A stretch of 64,000 nt of DNA from Arthrobacter sp. APC 3897 (GTDB lineage: Bacteria > Actinomycetota > Actinomycetes > Actinomycetales > Micrococcaceae), in assembly GCF_030407495.1 (NCBI RefSeq), contig NZ_JASDDG010000010.1, positions 42,832 to 106,831 of the forward strand, written 5' to 3'. The position numbers were made by a program, and so were the translations under genes. Positions 37,079-45,809 of the stretch are shown here, in pieces; the first letter of the stretch is position 1, and each line of letters starts with the position of its first letter. The notes below the pieces were generated by a model. That model was not told the DNA's origin, did no database searches, and was given only the letters and a program-made list of their open reading frames with translations.

Positions 37079-38068
37079 GTGCACTACTGGAATGGCCTGG
37101 CCGAGGTTCCCGCCGGGATCGGCCCGACAGTAGTCACCATCGGCAATTTCGACGGCGTCCATCTGGGACATCAGCACGTGCTGGACCGCCTGGTGAAGGT
37201 GGCCCGCGAAAAGGGCGCCGCAGCCGTGGCCATCTCCTTCGATCCGCATCCGGCGCAGGTGCACCGGCCCGAAACAGCTCCTGAACTGATCATGGGCCCG
37301 CTGGACCGCCGCGAGGCACTGGCAGCCACCGGGCTGGACGGGCTCCTGATGCTGCATTACAACCTGCAGCTGGCGTCCCTGACTCCCGAGGAATTTGTCC
37401 GGCAGGTCTTTGTGGACGGACTGCAGGTGAGCGCTGTCGTCATTGGCCACGACGTGCGCTTTGGGCGCGGCAACTCCGGTGACCTTGAGACCATGCGCCA
37501 GCTGGGCGCAGAACTCGGGTTTGACGTCCAGGCAGTCGAGGATTTCGGTGCCCTGCCCGACGGTCCCGCAGCGACCGGCGGCCGGCGCTGCTCCTCCACC
37601 TGGATCCGTGAAGCCCTGCGCAGCGGGGATGTGCGCACCGCGTCCCGCCTGCTCGGACGCACCCACCGCATGCGCGGCGAAGTCATCCACGGCGCTGCCC
37701 GCGGCCGCGAGCTCGGATTCCCGACCGCAAACCTGGCACCTGAAGCCACCGGCCTCATCCCCGCCGACGGCATTTACGCCGGCTGGCTGGTGGACGAAGC
37801 GGGAACGCGCTGGCCTGCGGCCATTTCCGTGGGGTCCAATCCCACCTTCGACGGTGTGAGCCGGCAGGTGGAAGCCCACGTCATTGACCGCCCCGACGAA
37901 AAGATCACCGATTTTGATCTGTACGGACAGCACGTGGTGGTGGAATTCGTGGAACGGCTCCGCGGCATGGTGGCATATACCGGTCCCGAAGCACTGATTG
38001 AGCAGATGCGCCTTGACGTGGCGCGCACCAGGGCGGTGCTTTCGACAGATAGCAGCGGGGACAGGTAA
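37079..38068 (+). CDS. ribF: Bifunctional riboflavin kinase / FAD synthetase
   Basis: RibF makes FMN and FAD. The N-terminal nucleotidyltransferase domain has VVTIGNFDGVHLGHQHVL (the HxGH motif) and SSTWIREALRSGD; the C-terminal kinase domain has GRTHRMRGEVIHGAARGRELGFPTANLA with the metal-binding PTAN motif, and SVGSNPTFDGV. The GTG start has AAGGAG five bases upstream. Length 329 aa. It precedes rpsO, as in many actinobacteria. Confidence 0.95.
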   Translation: MHYWNGLAEVPAGIGPTVVTIGNFDGVHLGHQHVLDRLVKVAREKGAAAVAISFDPHPAQVHRPETAPELIMGPLDRREALAATGLDGLLMLHYNLQLASLTPEEFVRQVFVDGLQVSAVVIGHDVRFGRGNSGDLETMRQLGAELGFDVQAVEDFGALPDGPAATGGRRCSSTWIREALRSGDVRTASRLLGRTHRMRGEVIHGAARGRELGFPTANLAPEATGLIPADGIYAGWLVDEAGTRWPAAISVGSNPTFDGVSRQVEAHVIDRPDEKITDFDLYGQHVVVEFVERLRGMVAYTGPEALIEQMRLDVARTRAVLSTDSSGDR

Positions 38069-38071
38069 ACT
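38066..38071 (+). promoter_or_regulatory. Possible -10 box for rpsO
   Basis: TAAACT overlaps the ribF stop and would give rpsO a leader of roughly 125 nt with a CCCCTTCGGGG hairpin (38131-38141). S15 often represses its own message through such leaders; that is not shown here. Confidence 0.35.
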
Positions 38072-38203
38072 GTTATCAAATTCGGCTGCGGTCCGTGGCG
38101 GCTGAATTTCTTTGCGTTCGGAGGGTTCATCCCCTTCGGGGCCAAGATTCCCGGCAGCGAAGTGCTGATTCGGGCCTCACGGCACAACTCTAGGAGAGTT
38201 ACA

Positions 38204-38473
38204 TTGGCACTTGACCCCGTAGTCAAGCAGGAAATCATCAAGGAATACGCTCGGGCCGAAGGCGACACCGGTTCGCCCGAGGTGCAGGTTGCAGTGCTGT
38301 CGCGCCGCATCCTCGACCTGACGGAACACCTGAAGACGCACAAGCACGACCACCACACCCGCCGCGGCCTGATGGCCCTGGTTGGTCGCCGTCGTCGTAT
38401 GCTTTCGTACCTGAAAGAAACGGACATCACCCGTTACCGTGCGCTCATTGAGCGCCTCGGCCTGCGCAAGTAG
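38204..38473 (+). CDS. rpsO: 30S ribosomal protein S15
   Basis: The 89-residue S15 binds the central domain of 16S rRNA. The sequence [36 protein letters not shown] is the conserved rRNA-binding core. TTG start, six bases after GGAGAG; an in-frame opening back to 38162 is not supported. A strong terminator follows, so pnp has its own promoter. Confidence 0.96.
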   Translation: MALDPVVKQEIIKEYARAEGDTGSPEVQVAVLSRRILDLTEHLKTHKHDHHTRRGLMALVGRRRRMLSYLKETDITRYRALIERLGLRK

Positions 38474-38482
38474 TCTTTGGAG

Positions 38483-38519
38483 AGGGCGGCCCCTGCGTTT
38501 CGTGGGAGCCGCCCTTTTT
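38483..38519. terminator. rpsO terminator
   Basis: AGGGCGGC (38483-38490) pairs with GCCGCCCT (38508-38515), followed by TTTTT. On the other strand it could also end transcription of the micro-ORF. Confidence 0.85.
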
Positions 38520-38578
38520 CAGGCAGACATGGACACCGGCCCGACCGGAAGCGCACCTGCCGTCGAATGATCCAGGCA

Positions 38579-38671
38579 CTACCGCAGTTTCAGGTACACC
38601 AGCAGTAACAGCACCAAGAGCACCACAGCAGTAACAGCCACATCAACAGGAGTCAGCCAGCATCGCAGCAT
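38579..38671 (-). CDS. Putative 30-residue single-helix membrane peptide
   Basis: The minus-strand ATG at 38671 has GAGGA six bases before it and opens a 30-codon frame. The peptide starts MLRCWLTPVDVAV and then becomes a run of Val/Leu ending in YLKLR, so it would form one membrane helix with a basic end. One leucine codon is TTA, rare in this genome type. It could be a type I toxin-like peptide, a small membrane regulator, or a chance frame; the frame stays open upstream to 38764. Without conservation data it remains tentative. Confidence 0.3.
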   Translation of the reverse strand: MLRCWLTPVDVAVTAVVLLVLLLLVYLKLR

Positions 38672-38823
38672 TCGCGGTCCTCGGTAGTGGTCTCCGGGAG
38701 TTTTCCGCCCGTGGACCTCGATCGAAGACCGGGTGTTGAACCGACCCGCTTCACGGCGGTGCACGCGTTTATTGGGACGATGCTGGATGCCTCCGCCAAC
38801 GAAGAAACGGAGGTGACTCTCGT

Positions 38824-41049
38824 ATGGAGGGTCCCGAAATTCAGTTCTCAGAAGCCGTCATTGACAACGGCAAGTACGGCCAGCGCGTCATCCGCTTTGA
38901 AACCGGCCGTCTGGCCCAGCAGGCTGCAGGTGCAGCCACTGTCTACATCGACGATGACACCGTCCTGCTGTCGGCAACGTCCGCCGGCAAGTCCCCGCGC
39001 GAAGGCTTTGACTTCTTCCCGCTGACCGTGGATGTCGAAGAGCGCATGTACGCCGCCGGCCGCATCCCGGGCTCGTTCTTCCGCCGTGAAGGCCGCCCGT
39101 CCACCGAAGCTATCCTGGCCTGCCGCCTGATGGACCGCCCGCTGCGCCCCGCCTTCGTGAAGGGCCTGCGCAACGAGGTCCAGATTGTTGTCACCGTCCT
39201 GGCGATCAACCCCGATGTGCTGTATGACGTTGTTGCCATCAACGCGTCCTCCATGTCCACCCAGCTGAGCGGCCTGCCGTTCTCCGGTCCGATCGGCGGC
39301 GTCCGCGTTGCCCTGATCGACGACCAGTGGGTTGCCTTCCCGAAGCACTCCGAACTGGAGCGCGCAGTGTTCTCCATGGTGGTTGCCGGCCGCATCGCCG
39401 GTGACGACGTCGCCGTCATGATGGTGGAAGCCGAAGCCACCGACGCCGCCTGGAACCTCATCAAGGAAGAGGGCGCCACCGCCCCGACCGAAGAGGTTGT
39501 TGCTGAAGGCCTCGAAGCCTCGAAGCCGTTCATCAAGGCCCTGTGCGAGGCACAGGCCGACCTGGCAGCCCGCGCTGCCAAGCCGACCGTCGAGTTCCCG
39601 ATCTTCCTGGACTACCAGGACGACGTCTTCGAAGCCGTGGAAGCCGCAGCCGCTGACAAGCTGGCCAAGGTCTTCTCGATCGCCGACAAGCAGGCGCGTG
39701 ACATCGCTGCCGACGAGCTCAAGGACGAAGTTGTTGCTTCGCTCTCCGAGCAGTTCGAAGGCCGCGAGAAGGAACTCTCCGCAGCGTTCCGCTCCGTCAC
39801 CAAGCAGGTTGTGCGCCAGCGCATCCTGAAGGACCAGGTCCGCATCGACGGCCGTGGCCTGACGGACATCCGCCAGCTCACCGCCGAGGTTGAGGTTCTG
39901 CCCCGCGTACACGGTTCGGCCATCTTCGAGCGCGGTGAAACCCAGATCCTGGGTGTCACCACGCTGAACATGCTGAAGATGGAACAGCAGATCGACTCGC
40001 TGTCGCCGGTAACGCGCAAGCGCTACATGCACAACTACAACTTCCCGCCGTACTCCACCGGTGAAACCGGCCGCGTGGGCTCACCCAAGCGCCGCGAAAT
40101 CGGCCACGGCGCCCTGGCTGAGCGTGCGCTCATGCCGGTGCTGCCCTCGCGTGAAGAATTCCCGTACGCCATCCGCCAGGTCTCCGAAGCCCTGAGCTCC
40201 AACGGTTCCACCTCCATGGGTTCGGTCTGCGCCTCGACGCTGTCCATGCTCAATGCCGGTGTCCCGCTGCGCGCTCCGGTTGCCGGCATCGCCATGGGTC
40301 TGGTCTCCGACCAGGTTGACGGCGAAACCCGCTACGCCGCCCTGACCGATATCCTCGGCGCCGAAGATGCCTTCGGCGACATGGACTTCAAGGTTGCCGG
40401 TACCTCCGAGTTCGTGACGGCCATCCAGCTGGACACGAAGCTCGACGGCATCCCCGCCTCCGTGCTGGCAGCAGCACTGAAGCAGGCCCGGGAAGCCCGC
40501 CTGCACATCCTGGGCGTCATGGACGCTGCGATCGACACCCCGGACGAACTCTCCGAGTACGCCCCGCGCATCATCTCGGTGAAGATCCCCGTGGACAAGA
40601 TCGGCGAGGTCATTGGCCCGAAGGGCAAGATGATCAACCAGATCCAAGAAGACACCGGCGCTGACATCTCCATTGAAGATGACGGCACGGTCCTGATCGG
40701 TGCAACCGACGGCACCTCCGCCGAGGCTGCCCGTGCGGCGGTCAACGCGATCGCCAACCCGCAGGTCCCCGAGATCGGCGAGCGTTACCTGGGTACGGTT
40801 GTGAAGACCACCACGTTCGGTGCCTTCGTTTCCCTGACCCCGGGCAAGGACGGCCTGCTGCACATCTCCGAGCTGCGCAAGCTCGCCGGCGGCAAGCGCG
40901 TGGACAACGTTGACGAGGTTGTCTCCGTCGGCCAGAAGATCCAGGTGGAAATCACCAAGATCGATGACCGCGGAAAGCTCTCCCTGTCTCCGGTGGTTGC
41001 CGAAAACGCCGAAGGCGAAGAAGCAGCAGAAACCGAGTCCGCAGAGTAA
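38824..41049 (+). CDS. pnp: Polyribonucleotide nucleotidyltransferase (PNPase)
   Basis: A trimeric phosphorolytic 3'-5' exoribonuclease. Two RNase PH domains are seen ([39 protein letters not shown] and, in the second, [31 protein letters not shown]), then a KH domain ([35 protein letters not shown]) and an S1 domain ([31 protein letters not shown]). Length 741 aa. The next gene begins directly at its stop. Confidence 0.96.
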   Translation: MEGPEIQFSEAVIDNGKYGQRVIRFETGRLAQQAAGAATVYIDDDTVLLSATSAGKSPREGFDFFPLTVDVEERMYAAGRIPGSFFRREGRPSTEAILACRLMDRPLRPAFVKGLRNEVQIVVTVLAINPDVLYDVVAINASSMSTQLSGLPFSGPIGGVRVALIDDQWVAFPKHSELERAVFSMVVAGRIAGDDVAVMMVEAEATDAAWNLIKEEGATAPTEEVVAEGLEASKPFIKALCEAQADLAARAAKPTVEFPIFLDYQDDVFEAVEAAAADKLAKVFSIADKQARDIAADELKDEVVASLSEQFEGREKELSAAFRSVTKQVVRQRILKDQVRIDGRGLTDIRQLTAEVEVLPRVHGSAIFERGETQILGVTTLNMLKMEQQIDSLSPVTRKRYMHNYNFPPYSTGETGRVGSPKRREIGHGALAERALMPVLPSREEFPYAIRQVSEALSSNGSTSMGSVCASTLSMLNAGVPLRAPVAGIAMGLVSDQVDGETRYAALTDILGAEDAFGDMDFKVAGTSEFVTAIQLDTKLDGIPASVLAAALKQAREARLHILGVMDAAIDTPDELSEYAPRIISVKIPVDKIGEVIGPKGKMINQIQEDTGADISIEDDGTVLIGATDGTSAEAARAAVNAIANPQVPEIGERYLGTVVKTTTFGAFVSLTPGKDGLLHISELRKLAGGKRVDNVDEVVSVGQKIQVEITKIDDRGKLSLSPVVAENAEGEEAAETESAE

Positions 41050-42447
41050 ATGTCACTCCTTGCTGATGGAAACCGTCCCGATGCCGGACATGCTCCGGCA
41101 TCCGGGACGGTTGTCCGCCTTCCGCTGACCACTCTTCCCGGCGAAACGTCCCTTGTGATGGGAACTCCGGGAGGCGCCGTCGTGCACCGTTCCGTCCTTC
41201 CGGGCGGCGTGCGCGTACTGACCGAGGCGATGCCCGGCCAGCGAAGCGCGACCATCGGCTTTTGGGTAGGTGTCGGCTCGCGGGATGAAGCCGCGGGCCG
41301 GCACGGCTCCACACACTTCCTTGAACACCTGCTGTTCAAGGGCACCACGCGCCGCAGCGCGCTGGACATTGCGCTGGCCTTTGACGAGGTTGGCGGCGAG
41401 TCCAACGCCGCGACGGCCAAGGAAAGCACCTGCTACTACGCGCGGGTGCTGGACACCGATCTGCCGATGGCGATTGACGTCATCACCGACATGATCACCT
41501 CCGCGGTCCTGGACCCGGAGGAACTGGAACAGGAACGCGACGTCATCCTGGAAGAAATCGCCATGGATGCCGACGATCCCGCGGACCTGTGCCACGAAAA
41601 GTTTGCCGAGGCAGTCCTGGGCGACCACGCCCTGGGCCGGCCCATCGGCGGCACTCCCGAGGCCATCATGAACGTTCCCCGCGAGGCCGTGCTGGAGCAC
41701 TACCGCCGCTACTACCGGCCCACCGAACTGGTGGTCACCGCGGCGGGCGGCTTGGAGCACGACGACGTCTGCGCCCTGGTGCTCGACGCCCTGAAGAAGG
41801 CCGGCTGGGATCTGTCCGAGGATGCGTCACCCGCACCCCGCCGCAGCACCGAACCCGCCGTCATCACCGGCACAGCCGGCGTCCAGGTCATCAACCGCCC
41901 GGTGGAACAGGCCAACGTGGTCATGGGCTGCCCGTCGCTGACAGCCACTGATAACCGCCGCTTTGCCATGAGCGTCCTGAACACCATCCTGGGCGGCGGC
42001 ATGTCCTCGCGCCTGTTCCAGGAAATCCGGGAAAAGCGCGGACTCGTGTACTCCACCTACTCGTTCTCGGCGTCGTATGCCGACGCCGGTTACTTCGGCA
42101 TGTACGCAGGCTGTTCACCGGCCAAGACCCGCCAGGTCATCGACCTGATGGGATCCGAGCTGGAACGCCTCGCGGCTGACGGCGTGGATGAAGCCGAGCT
42201 GAAGAAGGCCCGCGGCCAGATCGCCGGCGGCATGGTCATGGCGCTGGAAGACTCCAGCTCGCGCATGTCACGCCTGGGCCGGGCGGAGCTGGTCAGCGGA
42301 GAGTTCATCGACATTGACGAGTCCCTGGCCCGCATCGGGGCCGTCACGGCGGAGGAAGTGCAGGCGCTGGCCGCCGAACTGGCCGCCGCACCGCGCACCA
42401 TCACCGTTGTGGGCCCGTTCTCTTCGAAAGAGGAGCTGGGCTTCTAG
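41050..42447 (+). CDS. M16-family zinc metallopeptidase (processing peptidase-like)
   Basis: An insulinase-type peptidase of 465 residues with the inverted zinc motif HFLEH at 89-93 and a distal ESTCYYARVL...EEIAMDADDP segment carrying the third ligand. The C-terminal M16C domain includes LNTILGGGMSSRLFQEIREKRGLVYS. The ATG abuts the pnp stop, as pepR follows gpsI in M. tuberculosis. The first 40 residues (rich in Gly/Pro/Thr) precede the fold and the real start may be a GTG near 41155. Cytoplasmic; natural substrates unknown. Confidence 0.9.
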   Translation: MSLLADGNRPDAGHAPASGTVVRLPLTTLPGETSLVMGTPGGAVVHRSVLPGGVRVLTEAMPGQRSATIGFWVGVGSRDEAAGRHGSTHFLEHLLFKGTTRRSALDIALAFDEVGGESNAATAKESTCYYARVLDTDLPMAIDVITDMITSAVLDPEELEQERDVILEEIAMDADDPADLCHEKFAEAVLGDHALGRPIGGTPEAIMNVPREAVLEHYRRYYRPTELVVTAAGGLEHDDVCALVLDALKKAGWDLSEDASPAPRRSTEPAVITGTAGVQVINRPVEQANVVMGCPSLTATDNRRFAMSVLNTILGGGMSSRLFQEIREKRGLVYSTYSFSASYADAGYFGMYAGCSPAKTRQVIDLMGSELERLAADGVDEAELKKARGQIAGGMVMALEDSSSRMSRLGRAELVSGEFIDIDESLARIGAVTAEEVQALAAELAAAPRTITVVGPFSSKEELGF

Positions 42448-42479
42448 CCTTTCTCGTTTCCCTAGCGGCCACCAACAGC

Positions 42480-42513
42480 AGGAGCACCTCCCATTACCGG
42501 GAGGTGCTCCTTT
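42480..42513. terminator. Terminator between the M16 gene and moaD
   Basis: Perfect 13-base arms AGGAGCACCTCCC and GGGAGGTGCTCCT with a six-base loop and TTT. It lies between converging genes. Confidence 0.85.
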
Positions 42514-42532
42514 GCGTAGATCGGGCTGACGG

Positions 42533-42820
42533 TTAGCCGCCGGCGAAGGGCGGCAGGATGTCCACGGTGTCCGAGGCAGCCAGCGGCAGGGACCGGTCCC
42601 GGGCGGCGAACCCGTTGACCAGGAACGTGCTGCGCGAAATGACGCTTTTCAGCGGGGGAACGCCCTCCGGCGCCGGGTCATGCCGGGCAGCCAGGAAGTC
42701 CAGCAGCTCGCCCAGCGGAGCACCGTCGGATACTCCGTCCACGCCGGGTTCCAGCCCGGGAAGGGTTTCTTCGTCTATGCCCGATGCCGCCTTGGCGGCA
42801 CCAAAATATCGAATCTGCAC
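42533..42820 (-). CDS. moaD: Molybdopterin synthase small subunit MoaD
   Basis: A ubiquitin-like sulfur carrier of 95 residues. It begins MQIRYFGAAKAASG and ends DTVDILPPFAGG; the C-terminal Gly-Gly is adenylated and thiocarboxylated before sulfur is passed to precursor Z. The GTG start directly follows the moaA stop. Its partner MoaE is encoded at the far side of the island. Confidence 0.9.
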   Translation of the reverse strand: MQIRYFGAAKAASGIDEETLPGLEPGVDGVSDGAPLGELLDFLAARHDPAPEGVPPLKSVISRSTFLVNGFAARDRSLPLAASDTVDILPPFAGG

Positions 42821-43999
42821 TTAGCCGCCTATCGCGCTCATGGTCCGGTCCGGCTGCACATAGTCTGCGTCACCCAGACCGGCATGGTCCATTCCGTGGG
42901 CCTTGGGCTTGCCCCACATGGCATCCTGCCAGCGGGCTGCCACCTGGTCATCGGTCATTCCCTCGGTGCGGAGAAGTTCCAGCAGATCGGTCTCTTCGTG
43001 TGAAAACAGGCAGCTGCGCACCTTGCCCTCAGCAGTAATCCGCGTGCGCCGGCAGTCCGTGCAGAACGGTTCGGTGACTGAGGCGATGATGCCCACGGTG
43101 CCGGCAACCGTGTCGGGTGCACTGCGGCGCCGGACTTCCCAGCGTTCGGCGGGGGCGCCGTCGCGCTGCCTGGGATCGGGAGTGAGGATGAAGTCCCGTT
43201 CCAGCCAGCCGCGGATTTCCGCCGCCGAGATCATTCCGTCCCGGGTCCAGCCGTGGTCCGCATCCAGCGGCATCTGCTCAATGAAACGCAGTTCGAAGCC
43301 GCGGCTGACAGCCCATTCAAGCAGGTCAGGGGATTCGACGTCGTTGATGCCGCGCATCAGCACCGCATTGATCTTGATCAGCCCCAGCCCCACCCGGGCC
43401 GCTGCCTCAACCCCGGCCAGCACCCGGGACAGGAAAGGCCGGCGGGTCAGCTGGGCGAACGTATCCGGATGCAGGGAATCCAGTGACACATTGATGCGGG
43501 TCAAGCCGGCGTCCTTGAGCGCCTGGGCTTTCTTGTCCAGGCCCAGGGCATTGGTGGTCATGGAGATGGGAAGGTCCGGATGGTTGCTGCGGATGCCGGC
43601 CACAATGTCCACCAGATCGGCACGCACCAGCGGTTCGCCTCCGGTGAGGCGCAGTTCCCTGACTCCGAGCACGTCCACGCCGATCCGTACCAGCCGGATG
43701 ATCTCAGCGCCGCTGAGCACCTTGTCCCTGGCCAGCCAGTCCAGTCCCTCGGCCGGCATGCAGTAGGTGCAGCGAAGGTTGCATTTGTCCGTCAGTGATA
43801 GCCGCATGTCGGTGGCGCGGCGCCCGTAGCGGTCCAGCAGCCCGTCAGCAGCGCTGACCCCGGCCGCTGCGGCCGAGCCGTTGGCTTCCGCTCCGGCGGA
43901 ACGTGCTCCGGTGTCATTCGCACCCGAAACGGCACACCCGGAGGAGCCGGCCGCGGTTGGCGGCGAGCCGATGGACGGCATTCCCAGCTGGATACCCAT
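42821..43999 (-). CDS. moaA: GTP 3',8-cyclase MoaA (radical SAM)
   Basis: The first enzyme of molybdenum cofactor synthesis. The radical-SAM cluster motif is CNLRCTYC, the second cluster lies in TEPFCTDCRRTRITAEGKVRSCLF, and the essential C-terminal Gly-Gly is present (MSAIGG). TGGEPLVRADL and NVSLDSL are further signatures. The first 53 residues are an Ala/Gly/Ser-rich extension before DRYGRRATDMRLSLTDKCN. The ATG is supported by TAACCT six bases upstream (leaderless). It is divergent from modA with only 38 bp between. Confidence 0.93.
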   Translation of the reverse strand: MGIQLGMPSIGSPPTAAGSSGCAVSGANDTGARSAGAEANGSAAAAGVSAADGLLDRYGRRATDMRLSLTDKCNLRCTYCMPAEGLDWLARDKVLSGAEIIRLVRIGVDVLGVRELRLTGGEPLVRADLVDIVAGIRSNHPDLPISMTTNALGLDKKAQALKDAGLTRINVSLDSLHPDTFAQLTRRPFLSRVLAGVEAAARVGLGLIKINAVLMRGINDVESPDLLEWAVSRGFELRFIEQMPLDADHGWTRDGMISAAEIRGWLERDFILTPDPRQRDGAPAERWEVRRRSAPDTVAGTVGIIASVTEPFCTDCRRTRITAEGKVRSCLFSHEETDLLELLRTEGMTDDQVAARWQDAMWGKPKAHGMDHAGLGDADYVQPDRTMSAIGG

Positions 44000-44005
44000 G
44001 GGTCG

Positions 44006-44011
44006 AGGTTA
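44006..44011 (-). promoter_or_regulatory. -10 box of a probable leaderless moaA promoter
   Basis: TAACCT on the minus strand, then six bases, then the moaA ATG. Confidence 0.5.
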
Positions 44012-44025
44012 CGCCCTTTCACGGT

Positions 44026-44031
44026 TAGGCT
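44026..44031 (+). promoter_or_regulatory. -10 box of a probable leaderless modA promoter
   Basis: TAGGCT, then six bases, then the modA ATG. With the moaA box it makes a face-to-face pair of promoters within 38 bp. Confidence 0.55.
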
Positions 44032-44037
44032 CTATCA

Positions 44038-44808
44038 ATGCGTTTTATCCGACGACACGGGCCAACCCTGGTGGCCTCCGCTGCCCTGATGGCGGTGGTG
44101 GCCGGCTGCTCCGCGCCGGCTGACAGCGGCACACGAACACAGGGACCCGACATTACGGTATTCGCCGCGGCTTCGCTCACCGATGTGATCGACGCCATGA
44201 ATGAAGCCTACGACGGCGGGGGCCGGCTGCGCATCAACCTCGGCTCAAGCGCCCAGCTCGGCGGCCAGTTGGTGTCCGGTGCTGCGGCCGACGTCGTTAT
44301 TACTGCTGATCTGGAAGCACTGGATCCTGTTCGCGGGGAGGGGCTCATTGCTGCCGAACAGGTGGTGGCGGGAAATTCGACTGTCCTGGCGCTGGCTCCG
44401 GGCAACCCGGGGGAGGTGACGGCGCTGGAGGATCTGTCCTCGGACAACGTCCAGTCGGCGGTCTGCGCAGCGTCGGTGCCGTGCGGCCGGGCAGCAACGC
44501 GTGTCCTGGAAAGCGCCGGAGTGGCGCTGCGCGGGGAAAGCCGGGAAGACAGCGTTCGGTCCGTCCTGACGAAGGTAACAACAGGGCAGGCGGATGCCGG
44601 GCTGGTGTACCAAACCGACGCGCTCTCCGCGGCGAACCAAGGGGTGACGTATCTTGAACTGAGTGATCCCGAACCCAACCAGTACCCCGCGGCCCTGACC
44701 GTGGAGGGAGCAGAGCATGAGGCAGCTGTCCGATTCTATGAGTGGCTCGCCGGGGACGATGCAGCCCGTATCTTCCGTGCAGCGGGCTTCCGTCCTCCGG
44801 GGCAATGA
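44038..44808 (+). CDS. modA: Molybdate ABC transporter substrate-binding lipoprotein
   Basis: A signal peptide with lipobox VAGC (C24) anchors the protein outside the membrane. The mature part has the ModA pattern ITVFAAASLTDVIDAMNEAY, NLGSSAQLGGQLVSGAAADVVITAD and GQADAGLVYQTDA. It delivers molybdate (or tungstate) to ModB. Length 256 aa. Confidence 0.92.
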   Translation: MRFIRRHGPTLVASAALMAVVAGCSAPADSGTRTQGPDITVFAAASLTDVIDAMNEAYDGGGRLRINLGSSAQLGGQLVSGAAADVVITADLEALDPVRGEGLIAAEQVVAGNSTVLALAPGNPGEVTALEDLSSDNVQSAVCAASVPCGRAATRVLESAGVALRGESREDSVRSVLTKVTTGQADAGLVYQTDALSAANQGVTYLELSDPEPNQYPAALTVEGAEHEAAVRFYEWLAGDDAARIFRAAGFRPPGQ

Positions 44809-44863
44809 CCAGGGCAGCGGCAGGCGCGGTGACCGGAACCGTGAGCCGGAACGGGGCGGCGCG

Positions 44864-45664
44864 ATGAACCGGGAGGCGCGGGCCACCACGCCGGCCTGGC
44901 TTTGGATTCCGGCATCACTGGCGCTGCTGTTCTGCGCCGGTCCGGTGGCGGCGCTCCTGCTCAATGTGCCCTGGACCTCGCTGGGCACTCTGCTCACCGC
45001 TCCCGAGGCCCGGACCGCGCTGGGACTGTCCCTGGCCACCTCCGTGGGTTCCACGCTTATCTGTGTGGCGCTGGGGCTGCCGCTGGCGGTGCTGTTCAGC
45101 AAGCTGTCCGGACCCTGGATGCAGCTGCTGCGCGGAATCCTTCTTGTTCCGCTGGTGCTCTCTCCAGTGGTCTCGGGCATTGCCCTGCTCTACTTTTGGG
45201 GACGCCAGGGCGTCATCGGCCGGGTGCTGGAATCCGTCGGAGCAGGCGTGGGATATTCGCCCGCGGCAGTCCTGATTGTGCAGGTGTTTGTCTCGCTGCC
45301 GTTCTTTGTGGTGGCGTCGCTGAGCAGCCTGCGTGCGGTTGACCATGACCTGGAAATGGCAGCCGCCACTTCCGGAGCAGGGCCCACGGCAATCCTGCGC
45401 TACATCACCGTTCCGCTGGCACTGCCCGGCATCATTGTGGGGGCGCTCCTCGCCTTCGCCCGTTCCCTGGGCGAATATGGCGCCACCATCACCTTTGCCG
45501 GCAGCGTCGAGGGACGCACCCGGACGCTGCCGCTGCAGATTGAGCTCAGCCTGAATTCCAACCAGCCGGAAATCGCGCTGGGCATCTGCCTGATCCTGAT
45601 CTCGCTCTACCTGGTGCTGCTGGCGCTGGCCCGCTTTGGGGTGGCCCTGCTGATCCCGCGGTGA
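44864..45664 (+). CDS. modB: Molybdate ABC transporter permease
   Basis: A permease with about five to six helices and the EAA loop DLEMAAATSGAGPTAILRYITVPLALPGIIVGALLAFARSLGEYGAT, split here only by the reading of the family motif EYGATITFAG. The ATG at 44864 is used; in-frame ATGs further up lie inside modA. No modC ATPase gene follows: the next gene is an oxidoreductase, so the ATPase must come from another locus or be shared. Confidence 0.92.
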   Translation: MNREARATTPAWLWIPASLALLFCAGPVAALLLNVPWTSLGTLLTAPEARTALGLSLATSVGSTLICVALGLPLAVLFSKLSGPWMQLLRGILLVPLVLSPVVSGIALLYFWGRQGVIGRVLESVGAGVGYSPAAVLIVQVFVSLPFFVVASLSSLRAVDHDLEMAAATSGAGPTAILRYITVPLALPGIIVGALLAFARSLGEYGATITFAGSVEGRTRTLPLQIELSLNSNQPEIALGICLILISLYLVLLALARFGVALLIPR

Positions 45665-45809
45665 CCGCCGCTGGCCTGCGGAAACACCGGACGGAAACCG
45701 GCTCTCAGGATCCGCCCAGCCGGTCACGGTACAACAGACCAGCAGGGAAGCAAACATGATGGGCTAAAACCGTTCATCAGGCAGCGCAGGATCAACAGAA
45801 GCGAGCGGC

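Larger units (their letters stand above)
38474..38823. other. 350-bp rpsO-pnp gap
   Basis: The gap holds the rpsO terminator, a minus-strand hydrophobic micro-ORF and, next to pnp, the presumed pnp promoter and leader. A 13-bp direct repeat CAGCAGTAACAGC is found at 38600-38612 and 38626-38638, within the micro-ORF. I cannot point to one convincing pnp promoter; GGAGG lies about 10 nt before its start. Confidence 0.7.

Noticed and set aside
45757..45768. Mini-frame ATGATGGGCTAA before the sulfite-oxidase-type gene
   Set aside because: Only three codons long with no ribosome site of note; chance occurrence is likely.
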